Shown piece after piece: positions 5,284 to 10,414 of a DNA stretch of 10,414 bases; the stretch's first letter is position 1, and every line of letters starts with the position of its first letter. Made by a program: the position numbers and the translations under genes. Location: contig NHHQ01000089.1 of assembly GCA_002170915.1 (NCBI GenBank), forward strand, positions 2,077 to 12,490, read 5' to 3'. The notes beneath the pieces were generated by a model, which saw nothing but the letters and a program-made list of their open reading frames with translations, made no database searches and had not been told where the DNA came from. This DNA is from Rhodospirillaceae bacterium TMED167. GTDB lineage: Bacteria > Pseudomonadota > Alphaproteobacteria > Rhodospirillales_A > UBA2165.

Positions 5284-7122
5284 ATGTCGGACGCGGATGA
5301 CGAGAATTCTCCGACTACCAACCAAACCGATGACTGGGCGAAGAACCTAACGGGCATGGGGGAGAGCTGGCAAAAGGCCATGGCCGGGTGGTCGTCGATG
5401 TGGGCGGAAAACTTGCAATCCTCCCTGACGTCAGCGACTGAAAAGCTGAGCGGTAGCGACAGGCAGAGCGCTGGAGAATTGATGTCGGATGTGCTGGAAG
5501 AGATGTCTGAGGTGAAAGTAGATTCCGCTAAGATCATGACCGCCCAGATGGAGCTTCTGCAAGGCTATCAGGCGCTCTGGGTGCACACCACTTCCCGGCT
5601 TCTGGCCCCTGAAACGTCTGGCCCGGACCCCGACTCGCCCAAAGATCCGCGCTTTCGGGACGAAGCCTGGAGCGACAATCCGATATTTGAGTTTATTAAA
5701 AAGTCCTATTTCTTGAATAGCCATTGGCTCAGAGCATATGTTGACAGTGTAGATGGTGTCGGCAACGAGACCGCCAAAAGGCTGGAGTTCTATGGCCAGC
5801 AACTTGTGGATGCGCTCGCGCCCACAAACTTCCCGCTTACCAATCCAATGGTCCTGAACGAAATGAAGGAGACCAAGGGTGAAAGCCTGGTGAGAGGCAT
5901 GAATAACCTGATGCAAGACCTGCAAAACGGGTCTGGCGGTTTGCAGCCAAAACAGATGAACCTCGACGACTTTGAGCTTGGCAAGGATATCGCCACGACC
6001 CCTGGCAGCGTGGTGTATGAAACGCCCTACATGCAGCTTATTCAATACGAACCCACGACTAAGGATGTTCACAAAAAGCCTCTTGTGATCATTCCACCGT
6101 GGATCAACAAGTTCTACATCCTAGATCTTCGGGAGGACAATTCTTTTATCAAGTGGGCCGTTGGCCAGGGCCATACAGTTTTTGTCGTCTCTTGGGTAAA
6201 TCCGGATGAGAGCTATCGAGATAAGAGCTTCGATGACTATGTTGAAGGCGGCATATTTGCGGCGCTTGAGGGTGTCGAGAAAGCCACCGGTGAGCATGAA
6301 GTGAACGCCATCGGCTATTGCATTGGTGGCACGCTCCTGGCGGCGACGCTCGCACGCATGGCGGACGAAAACGACAAACGTATTTCCAGCGTGACGTTCT
6401 TTGCTGCCCAAGTGGATTTTGAGGAGGCCGGTGAACTCAAGTTGTTCACCGATCCCCGACAGGTGGACAGTATCGAAAAATTGGTCGCCGGTGAAGGTTA
6501 TCTCTCTGCCGGTTTCATGGCCTCGACGTTCAACATGTTGAGGGCCAACGATCTCATCTGGTTCTTCCATGTTAACAATTACCTGTTGGGCAAGGAGCCG
6601 CCGAAATTTGACCTCCTCTACTGGAATGGGGACTCTACCAGGTTTCCAGCCAGGCTTTTGATCGATTATCTGCGTGGCATGTATATCGAAAACAAATTGT
6701 CGAAGCCGGGCGCATTTGAGTTAATCGGCGGCGCGGTAGACCTCACTAAGATCACCATCCCAGTTTATCTGCAGGCCAACATTGAGGACCATATTGCACC
6801 GGCGGAATCAGTCTATAAGGCGACTAAATTGTACAGCGGCCCGGTGCGGTTCGTGTTGGGCGGTTCTGGCCACATCGCCGGCGTCATTAACCCGCCGGAA
6901 AAAGGTAAGTACCAGTATTGGACCAATACCAATAAAAAGAAATATGACACAGCTGCCGCGTGGCAAGAGGAGGCGACGGAACATCCCGGATCCTGGTGGC
7001 CCGATTGGAACAAATGGCTCGCGCGACAGTCGGACGGCACAGTGCCGGCCCGTGTTATCGGCGCTGGTAAGCTGAAATCATTGGAACCCGCTCCTGGTTC
7101 TTATGTTAAGGTTCGTTCTTGA
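5284..7122 (+). CDS. phaC: Class I poly(3-hydroxyalkanoate) synthase PhaC
   Basis: A 612-residue class I synthase that polymerises (R)-3-hydroxyacyl-CoA (mainly C3-C5) on the granule surface. The PhaC N-terminal domain includes DPRFRDEAWSDNPIFEFIKKSY (121-142). The alpha/beta-hydrolase core carries the lipase-like box GYCIGG with nucleophile Cys346, Asp502 in NIEDHIAP and His530 in GSGHIAGVINPP. The 28-residue Asp-to-His distance equals that of the Cupriavidus enzyme as I recall it. The C-terminus GSWWPDWNKWLARQSDG is typical. The first 110 residues are acidic and helix-rich (GMGESWQKAMAGWSSMW), as in many alphaproteobacterial class I synthases. ATG at 5284 is chosen because AGGAG lies at 5268-5272 (11-base spacing); the frame stays open upstream to 5173 but that part overlaps phaB. 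No class III or IV partner subunit (PhaE, PhaR-subunit) is present. Confidence 0.97.
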   Translation: MSDADDENSPTTNQTDDWAKNLTGMGESWQKAMAGWSSMWAENLQSSLTSATEKLSGSDRQSAGELMSDVLEEMSEVKVDSAKIMTAQMELLQGYQALWVHTTSRLLAPETSGPDPDSPKDPRFRDEAWSDNPIFEFIKKSYFLNSHWLRAYVDSVDGVGNETAKRLEFYGQQLVDALAPTNFPLTNPMVLNEMKETKGESLVRGMNNLMQDLQNGSGGLQPKQMNLDDFELGKDIATTPGSVVYETPYMQLIQYEPTTKDVHKKPLVIIPPWINKFYILDLREDNSFIKWAVGQGHTVFVVSWVNPDESYRDKSFDDYVEGGIFAALEGVEKATGEHEVNAIGYCIGGTLLAATLARMADENDKRISSVTFFAAQVDFEEAGELKLFTDPRQVDSIEKLVAGEGYLSAGFMASTFNMLRANDLIWFFHVNNYLLGKEPPKFDLLYWNGDSTRFPARLLIDYLRGMYIENKLSKPGAFELIGGAVDLTKITIPVYLQANIEDHIAPAESVYKATKLYSGPVRFVLGGSGHIAGVINPPEKGKYQYWTNTNKKKYDTAAAWQEEATEHPGSWWPDWNKWLARQSDGTVPARVIGAGKLKSLEPAPGSYVKVRS

Positions 7123-7149
7123 TTTTGCGAGCAGAAGGAGGCTCCGACT

Positions 7150-7392
7150 ATGAAGTTCAGCATTGATATTGATTGTACACCATCGGAAGCGCGGGAATTT
7201 TTTGGTCTGCCCGATGTGAAGGCGTTCAACCAGGCATTAGTGGAAAAGGCCCAGGAACAGGTCCTTGCCAATATGCAGGAAATGGACCCAGAGACACTGA
7301 TGAAAACTTGGATGCCCGCCGGTGCCCAAGTTTTTGAGGCCATGCAAAAGCAGTTCTTCTCGCAAACTGCATCCACGAAAAAAGACGGTTGA
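7150..7392 (+). CDS. Small conserved protein downstream of phaC (DUF6489-like)
   Basis: An 80-residue protein with no signal peptide or membrane helix. It begins with a short strand MKFSIDIDCTP, then a helix with SEAREFFGLPDV, a long helix (about 24-46), DPETLMKTWMPAGAQ, and an amphipathic segment VFEAMQKQFFSQ (61-72) with a polar, Lys-rich tail. This layout matches the small family I recall as DUF6489, common in Alphaproteobacteria and without an assigned function. AAGGAGG at 7135-7141, eight bases before the ATG, is one of the strongest ribosome-binding sites in the window. The ATG is only 27 bases after the phaC stop, so co-expression with the synthase is very likely. The C-terminal Trp/Phe-rich amphipathic helix recalls phasin-like granule-binding segments. 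A granule-associated or PhaC-modulating role is an inference from position and shape, not from known function. Confidence 0.82.
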   Translation: MKFSIDIDCTPSEAREFFGLPDVKAFNQALVEKAQEQVLANMQEMDPETLMKTWMPAGAQVFEAMQKQFFSQTASTKKDG

Positions 7393-7395
7393 GGA
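7391..7395 (+). promoter_or_regulatory. Possible Shine-Dalgarno site deciding the thioesterase start
   Basis: GAGGA overlaps the TGA of the preceding gene and lies 11 bases before GTG at 7407-7409, the same spacing as at phaC. The competing start, TTG at 7389-7391, has no good purine-rich site before it but would overlap the preceding stop by two bases (TTGA). Confidence 0.45.
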
Positions 7396-7406
7396 CGCCC
7401 CGCCCC

Positions 7407-7838
7407 GTGGCCCGCACGCTGCCGCATAGCCGCGACCAGTACCGTCATTTTCAAGATATTCCTACCCGTTGGATGGATAATGACGTCTACGGCCATGTTA
7501 ATAACGTGGTGTATTATTCGTACTTCGATACGGTGGTGAATAAGTTTCTCATGGATCAGGGACAGCTGGACTACGAGAACGGAAAGACGGTCGGATGGGT
7601 CGTGGAGACGAAATGCGAGTATTTCGCTCCGGTGGCGTTTCCTGATGTGGTGAGTGCAGGAATAAAAGTGCACCGTCTGGGCACCTCCAGCGTGACATAT
7701 GAAGTCGGGCTGTTCCGTAATGATGACGAAACGGCGGCGGCCCAGGGGCATTTTGTGCATGTTTACGTGGACCGGGTGACCAATACGCCTACACCCTTGT
7801 CGGAGGGGATGAAAGCGGTTCTCGCTACAATCTCGTAG
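7407..7838 (+). CDS. Hotdog-fold acyl-CoA thioesterase (4HBT/YbgC-type)
   Basis: A 143-residue single-domain thioesterase. The catalytic region is RWMDNDVYGHVNNVVYYSYF (21-40), with Asp24 and Asp26 around Asn25 and His30 in the GHVNN motif of this family. ETKCEYFAP and LGTSSVTYEVGLF follow as the central hotdog strands. Members hydrolyse acyl-CoA thioesters to free acid and CoA; chain length cannot be told by eye. The start is uncertain. GTG at 7407 has GAGGA 11 bases upstream and gives an N-terminus (VARTLPHSRDQYRHF) like those I recall from homologues. TTG at 7389 would add six residues and overlap the preceding stop. It is the last gene of the phaB-phaC group. In this setting it may release (R)-3-hydroxy acids or relieve CoA trapping; that role is inferred. 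Confidence 0.88.
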   Translation: MARTLPHSRDQYRHFQDIPTRWMDNDVYGHVNNVVYYSYFDTVVNKFLMDQGQLDYENGKTVGWVVETKCEYFAPVAFPDVVSAGIKVHRLGTSSVTYEVGLFRNDDETAAAQGHFVHVYVDRVTNTPTPLSEGMKAVLATIS

Positions 7839-7968
7839 AACAATCTGGCTCCGCCGGAGCGGCAGTCGAAGGCCCCGGCACTAAAGGTGCACCTTCCATT
7901 CAAGTCACCCCGTCAGAAGACGGTGAGGCCATCCCCACTGGCATCCGTAATTTCTTTTTAATGAGAGG
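7839..7968. other. Convergent gap between thioesterase and peptidase genes
   Basis: The 130 bases hold a GC-rich stem-loop (GCTCC-GCC-GGAGC, 7848-7860), a perfect 12-bp palindrome AAGGTGCACCTT (7884-7895) and a CCGTC-AGAA-GACGG stem-loop (7910-7923). The only T-rich stretch (TTTCTTTTT, 7951-7959) lies about 27 bases after the last stem, so no classical intrinsic terminator can be drawn for the plus strand. I see no RNA gene here. Confidence 0.4.
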
Positions 7969-10056
7969 TCAGCGGACATCTTGGAGCGACTGGACGTCCA
8001 TCACTTCCAGCAAAAATGCATAGACCAATGCCACTTCTTCGAGCCGGTCGAAGCGGCCGGCAGCACCGGCGTGGCCCGCCGTCATGTTGGTTCGGAGATA
8101 GAGCGGATTATCGTCTGTTTTCAGCGCGCGTAATTTGGCCACCCACTTGGCGGGCTCCCAGTAGGTGACCCTGGGATCGGTCAGACCGGCCGTCACCATC
8201 ATGGGTGGATAGGCCTGCGCGGTCACATTGTCTACTGGGGAATAGGACTTGATATATGTATACGCCTCCGCGCTCTCAAGCGGATTTCCCCATTCTGGCC
8301 ATTCCGGTGGGGTCAGGGGTAAATCCTTGTCGCACATGGTGGTGAGCACGTCGACAAACGGAACTTCTCCGACCACGGCGCCCCAAAGGCTTGGGCGCAT
8401 ATTGGCACAGGCACCTACGAGCATACCGCCGGCACTGCCGCCGTGAATGGCAATGAGGCCGGCACGCGTAAGGTTCTCGGCGATCAGATGGTCGGCGGCA
8501 GCAATAAAATCCAGAAATGTATTCCGCTTTTTTTGCAGTTTGCCGTCCAGATACCAGCCATAGCCCTTTTCCGTCCCGCCCCTGATATGGGCGATGGCAT
8601 AGATATAGCCACGGTCTACTAGGGAATAGCGATTGCTCGAAAAGGACGCCGGCATGGACATGCCATAGGAGCCATAGCCATACAGCAAGACCGGTGCCGA
8701 GCCGTCCAACGGTGTATCTTTATGATACAGAAGCGAGATGGGCACATCCGCACCATCATGCGATGGAGCAGACAACCGCCGGGTTACATAGGCTGCGGGG
8801 TCATGGCCGCTCGGTACCTCCTGTTCCTGTCTCAGGTCCCGGGACTGGTCTCCCATGTTGAAATCATAGGTCCGGCGTGGCGTGGTCATGGAAGTGTATG
8901 TAAACCGCAAAATATTGGTCTCAAACTCATAGCCAGGCACCAGGTCCAGTTCGTAGACTTCCTCGCTGAACTCAATTGGATATTCTGCCCCGGTATCGAC
9001 ATGTCGGACAATGATCCGCGGCAAGCCGGCAATGCGTTCCAGGCGAACGAGGTGGTTCTCGAATTCCAAAAGGGACCGAATCAGGCGACCGTGCTCATGG
9101 GGTACGAGATCTTTCCAGTTCTCCCGTCCGGGATGGTCGAGGGGGGCTTCAACGATTTTGAAGTCAACGGCACCGTTCGCGTTGGTGTTGATGAACAAGC
9201 TGTCGCCGATATGGGTGATCTGGTACTCTACACCGGTATCACGGGGCGCGACCACGCGAAGGTCCCCGGCCGGATTCCGGGCGTCGAGAAGATGCACTTC
9301 CGATGTTGTATGATCGTAAGCAGAAATTTCGATGAACCGGCCGCTTTGGGATTTCCCGAGGCCCAGGAAAAAACCAGGGTCTGTCTCTTCATAGACCATG
9401 ATGTCGTTGGCAACGGCATCACCGACCCTATGGCGCATGATCCGATAGGGGCGGTGATTCTCATCCAATACGGTATAGAAAAGGGTCTCGCTGTCAGCGG
9501 CCCAGGCCACACTGCCACTGGCGCCTGGGAGGCTGTCTGCAAGGTCCTGGCCGCTCTCCAGATCGCGGATTTTTACTTCGAACCGTTCCGAGCCATTGAG
9601 ATCCACCGCATAGGCGAGCCGTCGATGGTCGGTGGAATGGGTGCAGCCGCCGATGCGGAAAAAAGACTGGCCTTCGGCTTCCCTATCTCCGTGCAGGAGA
9701 ACGGTCTCAACCCCTGCCGTATTCCGGCGTGCGAATATCGGATGCTGTCCGCCGGGTTCATAGCGCGTTACATATTCAAAGCCCCCGTCCCGCGCAGGCA
9801 CGGTGCTCTCGTCCTCTTTAATGCGGGCCCGCATCTCGGCCAGCAGGTCGGCCCGCAGATCTGCATTGCCGGCGGACCACGCCGCCGTATGGGCGTTCTC
9901 GGCTTCTAGATAAGTGCGGATGTCGGGATCAAGCTCGGCGGGGTCGCGCATCACGGTCTGCCAGTTTTTATCCTTCAGCCAAGCATAGTCGTCCGTGCGA
10001 TCCTGGTCGTGATGGGTAAATATGTGCGGGCGTTTTTGAGCGATGGGAAGGTTCAT
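7969..10056 (-). CDS. ptrB: Oligopeptidase B-like S9A serine peptidase
   Basis: A complete 695-residue prolyl-oligopeptidase-family enzyme without a signal peptide, so cytosolic. The N-terminal 80 residues (DDYAWLKD, then YLEAEN) and a beta-propeller to about 420 precede the alpha/beta-hydrolase domain. Catalytic Ser541 is in GGSAGG, Asp627 in AGLTDPRVTYWEPAKW and His662 in TAGHAGAAGRF. YGSYGMSMPASFSSNRYSLVDRG and HIRGG are the usual signatures before the nucleophile. Oligopeptidase B cleaves short peptides after Arg or Lys. Length is close to E. coli PtrB. In the S1-pocket segment (PPEWPEWGNP, 583-592) a Pro lies where I recall a second Glu in the enteric enzymes, so basic-residue preference may be altered. 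ATG at 10054-10056 has only a weak GGAT upstream. No functional tie to PHA is evident. Confidence 0.92.
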   Translation of the reverse strand: MNLPIAQKRPHIFTHHDQDRTDDYAWLKDKNWQTVMRDPAELDPDIRTYLEAENAHTAAWSAGNADLRADLLAEMRARIKEDESTVPARDGGFEYVTRYEPGGQHPIFARRNTAGVETVLLHGDREAEGQSFFRIGGCTHSTDHRRLAYAVDLNGSERFEVKIRDLESGQDLADSLPGASGSVAWAADSETLFYTVLDENHRPYRIMRHRVGDAVANDIMVYEETDPGFFLGLGKSQSGRFIEISAYDHTTSEVHLLDARNPAGDLRVVAPRDTGVEYQITHIGDSLFINTNANGAVDFKIVEAPLDHPGRENWKDLVPHEHGRLIRSLLEFENHLVRLERIAGLPRIIVRHVDTGAEYPIEFSEEVYELDLVPGYEFETNILRFTYTSMTTPRRTYDFNMGDQSRDLRQEQEVPSGHDPAAYVTRRLSAPSHDGADVPISLLYHKDTPLDGSAPVLLYGYGSYGMSMPASFSSNRYSLVDRGYIYAIAHIRGGTEKGYGWYLDGKLQKKRNTFLDFIAAADHLIAENLTRAGLIAIHGGSAGGMLVGACANMRPSLWGAVVGEVPFVDVLTTMCDKDLPLTPPEWPEWGNPLESAEAYTYIKSYSPVDNVTAQAYPPMMVTAGLTDPRVTYWEPAKWVAKLRALKTDDNPLYLRTNMTAGHAGAAGRFDRLEEVALVYAFLLEVMDVQSLQDVR

Positions 10057-10073
10057 GGTAGATCCAATGTAGA

Positions 10074-10079
10074 CTTATA
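10074..10079 (-). promoter_or_regulatory. Possible -10 box of the peptidase gene
   Basis: TATAAG on the minus strand matches five of six -10 positions. It is 17 bases from the ATG, which would leave a leader of about ten bases. The hexamer 17 bases upstream (ATGAAC) is a poor -35 box. Confidence 0.28.
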
Positions 10080-10175
10080 AACGGGCCCATCAAGTCGTTC
10101 ATCGTGCCAGGATATATTGAAATGTACTTGCTAGTAACACTCGATTAGGGACATTTATTTAGATCAATCGATGGT

Positions 10176-10199
10176 GGCCCCCGGATTGTGCCAGGGGCC
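10176..10199 (+). other. GC-rich hairpin in the enoyl-CoA hydratase leader
   Basis: GGCCCC (10176-10181) pairs with GGGGCC (10194-10199), and two more inner pairs (GG/CC) are possible beyond one mismatch. It ends 14 bases before the GGAGG at 10214-10218. No T run follows, so it is not a terminator; position suggests the mRNA leader of the downstream gene. Confidence 0.45.
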
Positions 10200-10224
10200 C
10201 CTGCTAAATGCCGGGAGGATAGAG

Positions 10225-10414
10225 ATGGATTTGGTGTTATTTGAAAAATCGGGAGCGATAGGCGATATCAGGTTTAACAATCCGAGCGCCCTTAACGCCA
10301 TTAACCGGGAAATGGCCGGTCAATTTAAAGACCATCTGATAGATTGTGCAGAAGATCCTGCCATCCGGTGTGTGACCGTCCGGGGGACCGGACGGGCCTT
10401 CATGGCGGGGGGGG
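10225..10414 (+). CDS. Enoyl-CoA hydratase/isomerase family protein, N-terminal part
   Basis: The frame runs from ATG at 10225 off the window end, giving 63 residues. GGAGG at 10214-10218 is six bases before the ATG. The residues follow the crotonase N-terminus: a short strand, GDIRFNNPSALNAINREM (the usual Asn-Pro-x-x-x-Asn-Ala block), a helix ending in CAEDPAIRCVTVRGTGRAFMAGG. The last block is the first half of the oxyanion-hole motif (A-F-x-A-G-G-D) that binds the acyl-CoA carbonyl. Crotonases include (S)-specific enoyl-CoA hydratases of beta-oxidation and several isomerases and hydrolases; the distinguishing Glu residues lie beyond the window. It is divergent from the peptidase gene. A fatty-acid role would suit the nearby PhaJ, which draws on the same intermediates, but this is inferred. 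Confidence 0.86.
   Translation, partial: MDLVLFEKSGAIGDIRFNNPSALNAINREMAGQFKDHLIDCAEDPAIRCVTVRGTGRAFMAGG

Noticed and set aside
8908..8917. GCAAAATATT within the peptidase gene, like the PhaR half-sites
   Set aside because: A single half-site inside a coding region with no facing partner; most likely chance.
8722..9909. 395-codon open frame on the plus strand inside the peptidase gene
   Set aside because: It lies antisense to the peptidase, which has a full catalytic triad and conserved motifs. The plus-strand translation shows no recognisable domain and looks like a GC-driven shadow frame.
1..10414. Defence system, phage, CRISPR or transposon signature
   Set aside because: All large frames are metabolic or housekeeping families. 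No transposase, integrase, terminal inverted repeats, regular short repeats, tRNA or rRNA sequence was seen.

Overview
The window is a chromosomal polyhydroxyalkanoate (PHA, storage polyester) locus, most likely from an alphaproteobacterium. The evidence for that group is the PhaR repressor and Phasin_2-type phasin pair, the class I PhaC, and the 80-residue protein beginning MKFSIDIDCTP after phaC, a type I know mainly from Alphaproteobacteria. Genus cannot be read from the sequence. There are no tRNA or rRNA genes, insertion sequences or CRISPR arrays.

Layout. 1-237 (+) is the end of an ABM-fold (antibiotic biosynthesis monooxygenase-like) protein. It converges on a LigF-like glutathione S-transferase gene at 294-1133 (-). 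At 1237-3549 (-) lies a probable operon transcribed phaR, phaJ, phaA: PHA-responsive repressor, (R)-specific enoyl-CoA hydratase, acetyl-CoA acetyltransferase. A 217-base divergent control region (3550-3766) separates it from the phasin gene phaP (3767-4300, +), which has its own hairpin terminator at 4343-4381. A second plus-strand group follows: phaB (4512-5234), phaC (5284-7122), a small DUF6489-like protein (7150-7392) and a hotdog-fold acyl-CoA thioesterase (about 7407-7838). It converges on an oligopeptidase B-like S9 serine peptidase (7969-10056, -). Divergent from the peptidase is the start of an enoyl-CoA hydratase/isomerase gene, cut off by the window edge (10225-10414, +).

How it works together. 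PhaA condenses two acetyl-CoA to acetoacetyl-CoA, PhaB reduces it to (R)-3-hydroxybutyryl-CoA, and PhaC polymerises it. PhaJ gives a second entry, turning beta-oxidation enoyl-CoA into (R)-3-hydroxyacyl-CoA. The phasin coats the granules. PhaR is expected to repress phaP, and probably its own operon, until polymer appears and titrates it. Two tandem 15-bp sites with TGC-N3-GCA architecture lie in the divergent region, over the candidate phaR promoter and just upstream of the candidate phaP promoter. No such site was seen ahead of phaB. The small protein and the thioesterase sit close behind phaC and are the least described parts of the cluster.

Everything is read by eye. Family names come from motifs and remembered homologues, and no search was run. 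phaR and phaJ are read with TTG start codons, each supported by a Shine-Dalgarno sequence.
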